A stretch of DNA of 64,000 bases, taken from contig JAPTOF010000001.1 in assembly GCA_028554755.1 (NCBI GenBank), forward strand, positions 37,777,501 to 37,841,500. The letters run 5' to 3'. Both the position numbers and the translations under genes were made by a program. This document shows positions 1-11,531 of the stretch, in pieces. The stretch comes from Cordia subcordata (lineage: Eukaryota; Streptophyta; Magnoliopsida; Boraginales; Cordiaceae). Below the pieces are notes generated by a model. The model was not told the DNA's origin, made no database searches, and worked only from the letters and a program-made list of their open reading frames with translations. Each line of letters begins with the position of its first letter. Position 1 is the first letter of the stretch.

Positions 1-941
1 AACCAAAGTATTAATTTTACATGGCACCTTCTTTTTCTTCTTTCAACTCATACATGTCTTATTTTTCTTCAAAATGTAAATAAAAATAATTTCTAGGTAT
101 AATAAATTTATTAGCGACATAATAAATTCATTTAATTATTATGACACCCTACATACACATATACGCCTTCTAGCCAAATGAAAAGTATGTGGTATATAAA
201 TTCTAAAATATTTTTATTTTCTCAAATCAATTAATAGAAGTGTAGAGAGAACACAAAAAATAAAAAAAAATAAAAAAGAAAGACAAGGAATCTGCAAAAT
301 CAAAAATTTCTTTATCTAAAGTTTTGGATTCATAATTTTATAGCTGAAAGATACTCAAAAGTAATTTTTAATTTAGGATAATTTCATATTTTTCTTAAGG
401 ATATTCATTTATAAAAATATAAAAGTAACATTTATTGTAAATTTTGAAACTAAAATCCAACAATAATAATAATAATTAGGCTTTTGGTTAGGAAAATCCA
501 GTCATAATGACATTTGTAATAAATTTACGGATTCTTCATTCTTATATAAATTTATTTTATTATATGGTTGCTAAAGATTTCTAGAGAGTGATCTTATTTG
601 GTGCTAAGGATTCAAATCCTTCCCTTCGACAAGATCTGCAATGATAAAAAATTCGAACAAGATGGTTAAATAATATTTGCACCATTTATGTCAAGACATT
701 AGGATCCTCTCCCAATCATTAAAATAGACAACATTTAAATGACTTTAATTTATTTAGAAGAAAAAAAATATTCATTAATTACATCAAATAAAATTCAACA
801 AAAATCGAATTACACCAGAAGAAACAGAATTAAACACAGTCGGACACATGCAGTATCATCACAAGGAAAAATCACCTTTTTTACATACAGAAAATCCATC
901 ACAAATCCTCCATTAATTAGGCTCCAATCATTTATTCAACA
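1..941. other. AT-rich intergenic DNA, no gene seen
   Basis: This stretch lies downstream of the phosphate transporter relic. Reading frames are short and low in complexity, and I see no domain, RNA gene or clear transposon end. A 68-residue frame at 739-945 is a chance frame. It may contain the old 3' flank of the transporter gene. Confidence 0.6.
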
Positions 942-2644
942 TTAAACCTCAACTCTTTCTTCACCACTTACTCCAATATTCTCTTGAGATGCCTCCTCAA
1001 GTGATTTCCCTTTTGGCTCAGGCACAAAGATAGTGCAAAGCATCCCCAATGAATTGATGACACCAAGAACAATGAGGGAGTTCTTCACACCAATACCAGG
1101 TGGGTAGCCATGGTCAGTCTTGGCTTTGAGCAGCGTACAGGAACCCATACGCCCCAACAATGGCCCCCGCCTTGCCGGCGGCCGCGGATATGCCGTGGCA
1201 GGTGGATCTCAGCCTAGCCGGGAAGATCTCCGCCTGCACGATGAATGTGGTAGCATTAGGCCCGAAATTAGCAAAGAAAAATGTCAATGAGTACGTGATC
1301 ACGAACCCAATTCGATTTTCCTTCACTGTCCAATGATTGTATGGAAAAGCGATAGCAAACATGAACACTGTCATGAAGAAAAATCCCCTAATTGGATAAT
1401 AAACCTCCCAATTATATCAATGAATGCTACAGTCAACGATTAACCCGGCACTGTGCTGCAAAGCGCAATCAATGTCTGTGCTTTCGCAATTCGGAAAACT
1501 TCCTCAACTGCATTCATGGTTTTTGCTGGAGGGATCCATCCGATTGCGCTAAACACGTCTTTCTGGAAAAGATTTTGGCTGTAAAATGCAATGTCTAGTA
1601 AAAACCATGTTGATGTTGTGCCAAACAAGTGAAGACCATGGCGACGAACAAATTCCCAAGAAAAGAAGCCGAAGTTATTAGCCTTGTCTTGAGCCAATCT
1701 CTCTACTTTCTCCTGTTCAGCTTCGACTTCAACCTTCAGAACCTTGGCCATGTCCTCGGCCGCCCGTTTCGCGTTCTTCGCCACCAGCGCCGTGTAGCGG
1801 GCTGTTTCCGGCATCTTCATGCGCCAGTAGTAAGTAAGACCTGCGGCAATGCCCCGATCATCAACACAATTCGCCAAATGTAATCGGCTTGTGGAACAGT
1901 TGATGCCACTGGATCAACTTCATAGGGCGGGGCTTTATACGCATGATCAAATCCAGCTGAGACAATTAAAGCAACAATTCCACTGAACAATATTCCAAAC
2001 CCTTGCATCGCAAAGACAGCTGCGATGAAGGCCCCACGAGTCCTTTTATTGGCGTATTCAGACATGATTGTTGCAGAAAGGGGATAGTCACCACCAATGC
2101 CAAACCCTAGCCAAAACCTGAAGAAACAAAATGGGATTGTTTATAAATAGTTCAAGTAGTTGAAATTATCTTCTCCAGAGTGAAGTCTTGATCAGATCCC
2201 ATGCGGAATAGGGGTTAGATTGGGGACGGGGGTTTAGAAAGAAAGTTTTAGGGAAAAACCTGAAGAAACAAAGCGTTGCCATAACACCTTTTGGGGTTGA
2301 TCCAAATGAAAGCGCCGAAGCGAGTGAGCACAAAACCACGAGGATTAGGGTTATGCCATACACCTTTTTTCTTCCCACTTTGTCGCCAAGCCAACCGAAG
2401 AATAGCTGCCCGGCTAGGGTGCCGACGAGGGCAACGCCGGTGACGGAAGCAGAGACGCTGGGAGGTAGCGATCCGGGCTTTTCGGAGCCCTCCTCATTAG
2501 CTTAGTGACTAGGGAAATGCTGAAAAGATCGTAGGCGTCCGTGAAAAATCCCATTCCAGCAATGATGATTGTGGTGAAATGGTAAAGTTGTGTCTTGGCC
2601 ACATCAAATGCATTAAACACTTGCATTTGATCATCCCCAGCCAT
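942..2644 (-). pseudogene. PHT1-family high-affinity phosphate transporter, pseudogene
   Basis: The relic resembles plant PHT1 H+/phosphate symporters, plasma-membrane proteins of the major facilitator superfamily. Reading from ATG at 2644, the N-terminus contains DVAKTQ and the [11 protein letters not shown] segment, followed by [39 protein letters not shown] (exon 2), [35 protein letters not shown] and [15 protein letters not shown] 142-bp intron at 2118-2259 has GT-AG ends and splits an Arg codon before FWLGFG. It cannot make a normal protein. There is a deletion with frameshift near 2490 (after LVTKL), a 1-bp frameshift near 1840 (after GALP), an in-frame TAA near 1442 where Tyr is expected (after STVPG), a frameshift near 1395 and a small deletion with frameshift near 1130. 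The normal C-terminal end GKSLEE is still readable and ends at TAA 942-944. Family identity is near certain; which PHT1 member is unknown. Confidence 0.92.
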
Positions 2645-2741
2645 GTGTATATATATATGGTTAGCTAGATTTGCTTCCTCAAGTAATTTTCGATCTCCTG
2701 CAGAGTTACATTTTCTGCGAGGAAAAAAGAAAACATTATTG

Positions 2742-2749
2742 TATTTATA
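2742..2749 (-). promoter_or_regulatory. Candidate TATA box of the PHT1 relic
   Basis: The minus strand reads TATAAATA about 100 bp upstream of the PHT1 ATG. Spacing fits a plant core promoter with a 5' leader of about 70 bases. No clear P1BS phosphate-response element was seen between here and the LTR element. Confidence 0.35.
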
Positions 2750-2849
2750 CGACACTTCTTTAGCCTCTGATTATTTCCTGTTAATAGAACTTTCAATATA
2801 TATACAAGAGATTTGTCAGAATTCTTATGATAAAAATAAAAAAGTGAAA

Positions 2850-3353
2850 TGTTGGGTTATGGCTCAAAGTCCAAGCCTATACAAATTAGGAAAGAGTTTT
2901 AATGAGAATTAAAATTATAGTTATGGTAAGAGTCTTAATTATGGTAGAATTGATAGATGAGGAAATCCTTTGTCTTGGAGGACAAGGAAATCTCCTCTAT
3001 AAATAGGACTCTTGCATTAGTTCTATAAAGTGTGCCTTAGGACCACACCCCATGGGGGTGTGGGGGTGAGAGAGAGCCTGAGAGCATCGAGAGTGTCTTA
3101 TATTCGTTCTAGTCCTGTTGAGGATAGAACCATTATAAGAACTCTGTGAGGGAGGGTTTAGACTTTTCTGTCCGTGCAAAAAGTCATCACCCGAGTTGTA
3201 ATCCCATTATTATTGAATAGTGAAATTTATCCCAGAGGGGATCGTGGACGTAGGCAGAGGGCCGAACCACGTTTAATAGTGCGTATTTCTTTTCTCGTTA
3301 CTCGTGATTTAATTCCGCTACGTGAGTGTGTTATGTGTCCTAATTTCCAAACA
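2850..3353 (+). repeat. 5' LTR of the small LTR element
   Basis: Begins TGTTGGGTTATGGCTCAAAG and ends in CA two bases before the primer-binding site. By eye it differs from the 3' LTR at about two dozen positions. A TATAAATA signal lies near 2998-3005. Confidence 0.92.
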
Positions 3354-3355
3354 AG

Positions 3356-3367
3356 TGGTATCAGAGC
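3356..3367 (+). other. Primer-binding site (initiator Met tRNA type)
   Basis: TGGTATCAGAGC follows the 5' LTR after a 2-bp spacer. This is the usual site for minus-strand priming by the initiator methionine tRNA. Confidence 0.85.
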
Positions 3368-4208
3368 CTGGTTGGAGGGAGGAAGCTGGTTTGCACGAAA
3401 AACGAAAAAAGAAATGCCGAAGAGGAGTAAAAAAATTCGCTGATCTTTTGGTCATGTTTGGCAGCCTTTCTAGAGTCTGATCGACGATCCGTTTGTTGCT
3501 GTGTTTTCGTCTTAGAGAGGAGAGTAAGCTACTAAAATTTCGTAGCGATCCGACGGTCGAATTGTGAGATACAAGTAGGTCAAGTTTTGTGAGTTTGTGG
3601 TCAAACAGTCAAACAGAAGGTTTGACCAGCGGGCTGCAAGGGTTTGACTGCGTTGACCGAGGGTCTCCTCACCGTTTTCCGACGTCCTGAGTTCGTTTTT
3701 GAGGTCCGTTTTGCCAAATTTCTTGATGTATCGTGGGTGAGCCTTGAAATTGGGTAAAACAATGAAGTGGTGATGAAATTCTGCAAAAGTCTTTGAAGCA
3801 TTGTGTGAGCAAACACATTTAGCCGACTAGTGAACAAACTTCTAGATGAGAGAAGTTTGGATGAGTAGACTAGTTGAAGAAGGTTCGATTCGAGGGAGGA
3901 GTCATGCGCAGAGAGTCTACGTAGCTGAACAATCAGAGTCTTGACCAGACGACTGATAAGGAATGCTATTGCTGGAAGAGAAGACCACGTCCGAGATGTC
4001 TAGTGTTGAGAGAGGACACAAACAACCTTGAGAGGTCGAGGTTAGACGGCACGAAGAGGGATGTTGGGGATGACTCCGAAAACCTGCTAGGATGTGTTGG
4101 TAGCTGTTGCTGTGAAGAGTATTGTCGAGCGAGGGTTCTAGCATGAAGATTGTGAAGAAGTTCTAGTTGCGGCAAAGAAGTTTCAGACTTTTCGCTAAGG
4201 GAGGAACT

Positions 4209-4712
4209 TGTTGGGTTATGGCTCAAAGTCCAAGCCCATACAAATTAGGAAAGAGTTTAATGAGAATTAAAATTCTAGTTATGGTAAGAGTCTTAATTAT
4301 GGTAGGATTAATAGATAAGGAAATCCTTTGTCTTGGAGGACAAGGAAATCTCCTTTATAAATAGAACTCTTGCATTAGTTGTATAAAGTGTACCTTAGGA
4401 CCACACCCCATGGGGGGTGTGGGGGTGAGAGAGAGCCTGAGAGCATCGAGAGTGTCTTATATTCGTTCTAGTCTTGTTGAGGATAGAATCATTATAAGAA
4501 CTCTGTGAGAGAGGGTTTAGACTTTTCTATCCGTGCAAAAAGTCATCACCCGAGTTGTAATTTCATTATTATTGAATAGTGAAATTTATCCCAGAGGGGA
4601 TCGTGGACGTAGGCAGAGGGCTGAACCACGTTTAATAGTGTGTATTTCTTTTCTCGTTACTCGTGATTTAATTTCGCTGCGTAAGTGTGTTATGCGTCCT
4701 AATTTCCTAACA
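4209..4712 (+). repeat. 3' LTR of the small LTR element
   Basis: Same length as the 5' LTR, preceded by a purine-rich stretch (around 4196-4206) that fits a polypurine tract, and followed by the target duplication TGAAA. Confidence 0.9.
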
Positions 4713-5061
4713 TGAAAGGATGAAAGAGCTAAAATAAAGCGGTACTCAGAATTCATATTCTGGTTTCTGATGCAAATACTAATGTAACTATGCTAGTAAC
4801 ATTAAGAATAAGACTAATGATAGAATTTCAGGTATGAACCAAAATGAGCTACATTACACTTTAAATTTTCACGTTCTAAAAGAAATAAAACGATAATCGC
4901 TCGCCCAGCCAAAAAAAAAAAAAACTTAAACAAAATTACAATCGCTTATAAGAGAATACGAAGCTCATATCCTGCTTCTTACGAGGGATCACGCACCTTT
5001 TTGTATCATCAAGATTTATAAGAGGGTTATTATATTTTCATTCTAGGAAAGATAAACGGCA
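4713..5061. other. Intergenic, no gene seen
   Basis: Non-coding DNA between the LTR element and the 1.7-kb duplicated segment, with an A-run near 4911-4924. Nothing else recognised. Confidence 0.5.
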
Positions 5062-6777
5062 GCTAGTAGCTATTTATAGAAGCGCCTTGAGATTTATTTT
5101 TGCCTATTTATTATTTTGTTTTTTCTTTTATAAACGTACAACATACCGTACTTAATCAAATATTTGCATCATCAGCTGTATTAATAAGTCAATTTATTAA
5201 AAATCAACTTTCTCATAGCTAAGCCAAAAGGAAAAATGTCAACTTTCTGATAACTTATCGGGGACATTGGTAGATTTTCAATTTTTCACCAAATAATATG
5301 GATAAGGGCTTGAGAAATTATTTGCAAGATTTTATCTTGGGAATTGGTTTATAAAACGGTTGAAGAATATATAACCCCTAACTTAATTCAATAATGTACA
5401 GTAGTCTTCTTCATTTTTAGACAATATTTATACAGCTTAATTTCGTTGTCTGAAAAATTTCTAATATAACAAATCCATATAAGAGTCACTTAAAAATCAC
5501 TTTAATTTTGCTAAAAGTCTATTTAACTAAAGATGTCCAGAGAAAAAACTTAACCATGAAATAGAGAACACTAAATGATCCATTAATCCTTCTACTTCAA
5601 CGTTATCAATATCCCTCTAGCACTTCTAACTAGCCAAAATAACTTAATATATTCTAGTACCCAAAAGTCAAAACTAACTTATTAACAAAGTAATATTTTG
5701 TGTCACTCCCATCTTACTTTTTTTTTTCCTTCTCTTTTTCTTTCTTTCCTTTCCTTTGGATGTGATTACCATAGTGTTACAGTCGAAGCAAGCAATGAAA
5801 TAGCATTTGTTTTATGGATTAAGTTTGTTGACACGATCAAATGCTCCTTTCGTCGATTTCAATGGCCAATCAAATCACAAATTGTCATCATGTCACCTTA
5901 ATTAATTATACATGCACTAAGAAGCTTGCTTACATGACGTATCCAATTGTAGATATTTCTGTACAACATAATATAGTACGGCCAGTGGTATAGTTGCTTT
6001 AATAGGATAAATCAAGCATATTCCAGCAATTATTCTATTGTTTGATAAGCAGTATCTAGTTTTTTAATTATTTTTCATTAAAAAAATGAGGAAAATCAGC
6101 TTGCAATAGGGAACAGGTCTTTCTTCTGTTCTTTCAAATTCGTGGTCAACGTTTTACACCCATCTTTATCTATTATTATTACTATTAGTATTATTATCAT
6201 TTTTTGTTTTGGGTCAACGAGGGATCGAATGGGGCCATAAATATTACTTGCACTTGCGAGTAAAATTTTGGGATCGCTTGAGTTTTTCTTCTTTGTTGTC
6301 GATGTATTTTTTTTTTTTTTGGTGGTCGACGGCTAAGAAACATCACCAGCTTGATGTGCTCAAAAGATTGTGCTTCTCAATTTTTTTTTTCATTAAACTC
6401 CTCACCCCATAGAATTAAACTCACAACCTTACAAGTTACCTTGGGGGAGTGCTTCTCAATCTTCTTCTTCACTAGTAATTTCAAAACCTGTGCAACGTTT
6501 TTAATTGTTATTCTAAATTTAAGAAAAATGCTAAACTAAATTTTTTAATATAGATTATAATACAAAAGAAAAAAAAAAAAAGGCAAGAGAAGGGAAGGCT
6601 TTGAGTATACTCAATCATCAAAAGACTTTTAACCCTCTATTATAGTACTGATAATCTTTTAGCACAAATCTCCCAAAATACAACTATTCACACTCTAGCA
6701 ATAGTAGCCAACCAAATTACAAAACTAATACTACAATAACTATCCCGATATAAACTAAAGTTAAACGAAAATGCTAT
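5062..6777 (+). repeat. 1.7-kb duplicated non-coding segment, copy 1
   Basis: This segment is collinear with 13561-15264 in the same orientation. Both begin TAGCTATTTATAGAAGCGCC and end near AAAATGCTA, with only scattered substitutions and small indels between. I see no coding sequence. It carries C/T-rich runs and, near 6390-6455, a piece resembling the reverse of a tRNA-derived SINE. The tight similarity indicates a fairly recent duplication. Confidence 0.9.
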
Positions 6778-6785
6778 AACGGTCC

Positions 6786-7028
6786 TTAATGATGAGTCCA
6801 AATTTTCTTGACGCATTGTTCCTGACTTGTCACCCCAAGGCCATTACGTTCAATCGATACAACGAAGCCACGTGGAAGTTTCTCCACAGGAATCTGATAG
6901 AAAGAAGCATAAACCATGACTGTCATGAAGAAAACAAGTCTTGGTATAAACACTTGAAGAATGTGCGACTCGAATTCTACGATTCAGACTCGAGAAAAAT
7001 TTGCTTTAGGCTAGAATGGAAAGTTTAA
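6786..7028 (+). pseudogene. F-box/LRR-type protein, C-terminal fragment
   Basis: About 80 codons open from the duplication edge to a stop at 7026-7028. Residues read NFLDALFLTCHPKAI, then KFLHRNLI, then LKNVRLEFYDSD, ending CFRLEWKV. This matches the C-terminal tail of plant F-box/LRR proteins, which recruit SCF ubiquitin-ligase substrates, but F-box and leucine-rich repeats are absent. The same tail recurs at 8232-8470 and, on the minus strand, at 12934-13560. The apparent ATG is an internal Met of the parent gene, so this is a fragment. Confidence 0.65.
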
Positions 7029-7812
7029 GGGCTTATAAGTCAGTTTGCTTTACTGCTTTTCTTTTTAGAAGTTTTTTAATTCAGTTTTATAGTTAAGGAC
7101 CCTTTTTTTTCTTTTTCTTTTTAGTTGTACACGATTCTTGGTGGAAAACGTTGAAAGAAGGAATTAATTTCTATTTATAATTATATTGATCCAGACAGAT
7201 ATTTCTGTCTCCTTGCTATTCAATTAAAATATTGCTAATGCGAAAATTACCCATTTATGCATGGTTAAATTTCTTTTTGGTTATCGTTCTTGATGCAAAC
7301 TTGTTTTAATAAACAATAATTGTTTCTTTGGCCAGAATATGAGGTATGGTTTAAAAATCAAGATTTTGAATCGAGCCAAAGTACTTGGAATTAGAGTCAC
7401 CTATAACAACTAATTTTATTTACGGATAAGGAAGAATTGCATTGTAATGGAATCTAATTTTGTTTTTTGAGCCATATAAGTTCGAGGTTTTAATAGATAT
7501 ATTTTAAATAAGTGATGGTAAATTCTCGAATCTTTTGGTACCTGTTTTGATACCATATTAAGTAAATTGAGTTTAAAGCACTTAACACCATGAACCTTGG
7601 TCAAAACCAAAAAAAGAAAAAAAAACCATAAATAAGGTCGTACTACTATTTTACCACTGAAACCTATGGTTTGAAAAAATCATTTTTTCCCAATAATATT
7701 TAAATCAAATTTCAAAAAAAGTTGAATTCTAAAGTTAAAAGAAAAAAAAAATTCAATTTCAGATTTTTTTTCTTTTAGAAATAAAAAATTTTAACTTCTC
7801 AAAAAAGAATAA
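7029..7812. other. Non-coding; contains a segment inverted in the paralogous copy
   Basis: The first 100 bases match the sequence after the second F-box/LRR copy (8471-8535). An 85-base block at 7190-7273 matches 8672-8760 in reverse complement. Nothing else recognised. Confidence 0.6.
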
Positions 7813-8470
7813 CTTGAGGATGTGAGGTTGGATTGCCTCGATGGTCTCGAAAGAATCAATATATTAAGTTATTCACTTCAATGCGTAGAGCTTGGAACAT
7901 GCAACGAAAATCAGGACTTGAAGGAGGTAAAAATTGATGCACCAAACATGGTCTCACTCTCGCTTAGTTTTTATTTTAGATTCTTCTCAACTTTATCTTT
8001 AGCTAATGCTCCAAGTCGCCAATGGGTATCGAATATGTCGTTTGATACTAGAAATTACATTTTTGAGTTCTGTAAGTTGAGGGAATATCTATCAGAATTG
8101 GTTCAATCTAAGATTTCATTAGCTTTGAGATTCAATGCCAAGAGCAGTTTTAATTATGTGGGGCATGATTCAATTGGTCCCATCCAAGTTGAGGATATAG
8201 ACTCTCATGTATATTGTCCAACAAAAAGATTAATGATGAATCCAAATTTTCTTGACGCATTGTTACTTGTCACCCCAAGGCCATAATGGTCCATCGATAT
8301 GAAGAACTGGCGTGGATGTTTCTCTACCAGAATTTGATAGAGAAAAACATAAACCATGACTGTTATAATGAAAACAAATCTTGATATAAATGCTTAAAGA
8401 AAGTAAGATTTGAAAACTACGATTCAGACTCAGAGAAAATTTTGCTTTACGTTAGAATGGAAAGTTTAAG
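7813..8470 (+). pseudogene. F-box/LRR-type protein fragment, frameshifted
   Basis: An open frame without an initiator starts after TAA 7810-7812 and reads a leucine-rich stretch (LEDVRLDCLDGLERINILSY, then LKEVKIDAPNMVSLSL), typical of the LRR part of plant F-box proteins. It then enters the tail SHVYCPTKRLMMNPNFLDAL. At about 8262 a 4-bp loss relative to copy 1 shifts the frame and stops follow, though the tail stays recognisable to FTLEWKV at 8470. No F-box is seen upstream. Non-functional. Confidence 0.65.
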
Positions 8471-8537
8471 GGCATATAACTCGGTTTGCTTTAGTGCTTG
8501 TCTTTTTAGAAAATTTTAATTCATTTTTATAGTTAAG

Positions 8538-8557
8538 GATGATGATGATGACGATGG

Positions 8558-8634
<77 letters not shown>
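8538..8634 (+). repeat. Compound microsatellite (GAT)n-(ATT)n
   Basis: A run of GAT/GATGAC triplets passes directly into ATT triplets just after the F-box/LRR relic. It is likely polymorphic. Confidence 0.95.
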
Positions 8635-8671
8635 GGTTATATACGAGTCTAGGTGGAAAACGTTGGGTAAG

Positions 8672-8760
8672 AAATTCAAACATGCATAAAGGGGTATTTT
8701 AACATAATCACATTAGCAATATTTTAATTGAATAGCAAGGAAAGAGAAATATCTGTCTGC
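8672..8760 (-). repeat. Short segment inverted relative to 7190-7273
   Basis: The flanks of the two F-box/LRR tails are in the same orientation, but this block reads as the reverse complement of 7190-7273. Shared core: TTAGCAATATTTTAATTGAA. Either a local inversion or two opposite insertions of one small element. Confidence 0.7.
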
Positions 8761-9118
8761 AACGTAGAATTGGTTTGGTAGGCTACCTTGATACTAATTG
8801 TGATGACTTAGTGATAACAACTAGCTTACTAACGTATTAAATTTAACATTCGTTTAAATTGATCTTTTGAAAGTACTTTACTGTATAATTTATATATAAT
8901 TTATAAAAAAAAAAGTATTCTTTTGAGAAATTTAGTTTTTTGACTTCTGAAATAAAATTTTGTTTCTTTAAGAGTTTTAGCTTTTCCCCCCACAAAATAA
9001 TTCAAGTACTTATGGCTAAACTAAGGGTTTTAAATGGAAAAAAGTGTTTTTTGGTTAAAAAAAGGGCCAATTAAAACAAACTCTTGAATGAGTCAAAATA
9101 TTCAAACCCGTGTTAATA

Positions 9119-9872
9119 GTCTATTTGGATAGTAATTACAATAGCTAGTAATTATATAATAATTTAGATCATAATATGTGTTTGGCTATCATAGTATAAT
9201 TACACTCTAAATTATGTCGTGTTTGGTAGTATAGAAAGTAATTATACAATTAAATAATTTGTTTTAAAAATAAATATTTTTCTTAAAATTTATATTAATT
9301 GCTAACAAATATTTAAATTTGGTTATTTAATAAATACATTTAAAATAAATTGTTTATTATACAAGTAAATATGACTAAGGGAAAATATTGTAAATTACAA
9401 ATATTATTATATGAAATGAAATATTATCAACTACTAATATTTTTAAAATAAATATAATTTACCAAAAATATGACTAGTACTCAATTATAATCAAGAACTC
9501 TATTAAAATTTATAAACTACATGAATTCCATACTTTTTTTTAAATATGTATTTATATTTATATTTTTCATTTATTTTATATATCCTTATGTTATATATTT
9601 TTATTTATTTATTTTTCTTTTATATTATTTATTTATTATTTATATATACTTTATACTGAGATATTTTAAATGAAGAAAGAATAAAAAAAATGAAAAGTTA
9701 TTAAAGAATAATTACACTGTGTAATTATAATAATTCACACTTCCCATTAATAATTGGAGGATGCAATTGAGCAAGTCCAATTACATTCAATTTACCTCAT
9801 ATCAGGTAATTACTTAATTAGACAAATATGCTTTATGTAATTACTGCTAATTACCATTAAATCCAATTATAA
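9119..9872. mobile_element. Candidate MITE, AT-rich, imperfect terminal inverted repeats
   Basis: The left end (TATTTGGATAGTAATTAC) is an imperfect inverted match to the right end (GTAATTA..CATTAAATCCAATTA). The interior is AT-rich and non-coding. No convincing target duplication was found, so the borders are approximate. Confidence 0.35.
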
Positions 9873-11240
9873 GGTGAATTTTCAAATACACAACCATAAA
9901 TTTATGTCATTAAAAATTGAATACAAATCTCATGCAGAACCAATATACAAAGGGATAATACGTTTATTACGTTATCATGTTTTACTTTTAAGGCCATAGA
10001 CTTGTGAGATCTTGACTTATAACTGAAAAAGAATTATTTTTTTGTGTTTTGTGTTGGCCCCCCTGATGGACCAGACTTATAACAAAAATAACCTTCCAAA
10101 TCATGTAAGAATTTAAAGAAATGTAAATTTGCGATTATCCACAGACTTGTTATGCAATGAGAAATTTTTTTCTTTTGACCTGTGCTTGTCGTCTCATATA
10201 AAATCAAAATCTTGATATATGTATTTATCTCTAGTTTAAGGGTTATTAATTGCAAACAAATATAAAATTTTAATTTAACATGTCCGCTGATCTTCAATCT
10301 AAGGTCTTCAACTTGAATTTACTAATGCTTTCATACCCCGTGCTTTATACGAGCTTATTTAAGTTACGTGTGTTTTTTAGCTTTTTAAATATTTATAAAT
10401 GTGATTTTTTTTATTATTTTTAGGTTTTCATGTGTTTTTTTATTTTTAAATATCTATAAAAATTAATTATAGTTCTTTTTTATTCTTATTTTTATTTTTT
10501 AATTAGGATATGATGCATAAATTAATTAAATTAATGAGTTTTTTTGGACTTTATTACTTTAAACTCATTAAAAAGAAATATATAAGTAATGCATAAATAT
10601 AATTAAATATCTTGTAACTCTATTACAATGATGAGGTTAGAAAATAGTACATAAATATAATTAAACACTACAATATATTAATTTATAATAATATAATAAT
10701 ATTAAAAATAAAATTTATGATGACTTAATAAATAGATAGGTATTGATGTGACACTCCTTTTTGAGCTCGTTTAATTTTTATACATATACATATATATATA
10801 TATATATATATTTGTACTAGGCGATGTTCGATAATTACTGTAGTGGACTTCAATGCGAATTAATTGTCATCTCCATAGATGACACCAAAGTAATGAGGCT
10901 AAAAATGCCTTATGCAGTAGAAAATAATATTTTCCATTGATTCTTGAATCAAGTGCCTAATGACCTACAAAATGAGCACATAACGGGTCTTTGCCCTCGT
11001 TTTAACTCAGATACTTAGGTTAATGATCAGTTTATGAAGTAAATAAAAATGTAAAATACAAGAGTATATTAGAGTTTTTTGAGTTACTCTTTGCTGAATG
11101 GCAGGTATTTATAGTTGTGTCTTGGTTTATTTTGATTGGACATGAAAAGATTGCACTGGTAGAAAATATAGGTGTAACCATCTTAGGTTGCGTAATTTGT
11201 CTTTTTGCTGACTGACATGTGATATTGGCATTGTCTGACA
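9873..11240. other. AT-rich intergenic DNA, (TA)n near 10785-10811
   Basis: No gene seen. Frames on the minus strand at 10034-10297 and 11032-11241 have no recognisable motif. Confidence 0.5.
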
Positions 11241-11250
11241 TGCAATACCT

Positions 11251-11521
11251 GTTCTTTTTTTTTATTTTTTTAAAGGGTTAGTCCGAAGGCGAACAACTTT
11301 CTTAGCTGTGTCAGAGGCCCCATGACCAGGTGGGTTGTAAATCAGGGATGTGCATGAGTGGCAGCCCTGCCAGGGAGAGGACTAACGGGTCACGAACCCA
11401 GCAGTAACCCCCATAATATTTCAGTAGGGAACTGCCACCACACGGATTCGAACCCGCGTTGTCGGAGTGTTTCCACCTCAATCACTTGGCCACTTACTAA
11501 CTCACCTATGCCCCTGGGGGC
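11251..11521 (-). mobile_element. tRNA-derived SINE, copy 1
   Basis: On the minus strand this starts at CCCCCAGGGGCATAGGTGAG, carries a tRNA-like head with B box GTTCGAATC (plus strand 11445-11453), a non-tRNA body and an A-rich tail (T-run at 11254-11271). A perfect 10-bp target duplication TGCAATACCT flanks it (11241-11250 and 11522-11531). It matches the SINE at 13039-13300 over its full length. SINEs are transcribed by RNA polymerase III and mobilised by LINE enzymes. Confidence 0.9.
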
Positions 11522-11531
11522 TGCAATACCT

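Larger units (their letters stand above)
2850..4712 (+). mobile_element. Complete small non-autonomous LTR retrotransposon (TRIM/LARD-like)
   Basis: The 1,863-bp element has two 504-bp direct repeats (2850-3353, 4209-4712), each starting TG and ending CA. Its 855-bp interior has no gag, protease, reverse transcriptase or integrase. The 5-bp target duplication TGAAA is perfect (2845-2849 and 4713-4717). A primer-binding site TGGTATCAGAGC at 3356-3367 matches the initiator Met tRNA type used by many copia elements. The element therefore has the cis signals but no enzymes and would need a helper. It is larger than classical TRIMs. It sits directly upstream of the PHT1 relic. A related solo LTR is at 17374-17804. 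Confidence 0.92.

Noticed and set aside
3601..4226. Minus-strand frames of 75-86 codons within the small LTR element
   Set aside because: They show no gag, protease, RT or integrase motif; the element interior is treated as non-coding.
8538..8634. GAT/ATT triplets as a CRISPR-like or coding repeat
   Set aside because: Simple trinucleotide microsatellite with no spacers and in no supported reading frame.
11440..11460. tRNA-like B box as a true tRNA gene
   Set aside because: A full cloverleaf is not supported and the sequence continues into a SINE body with A tail and target duplication.
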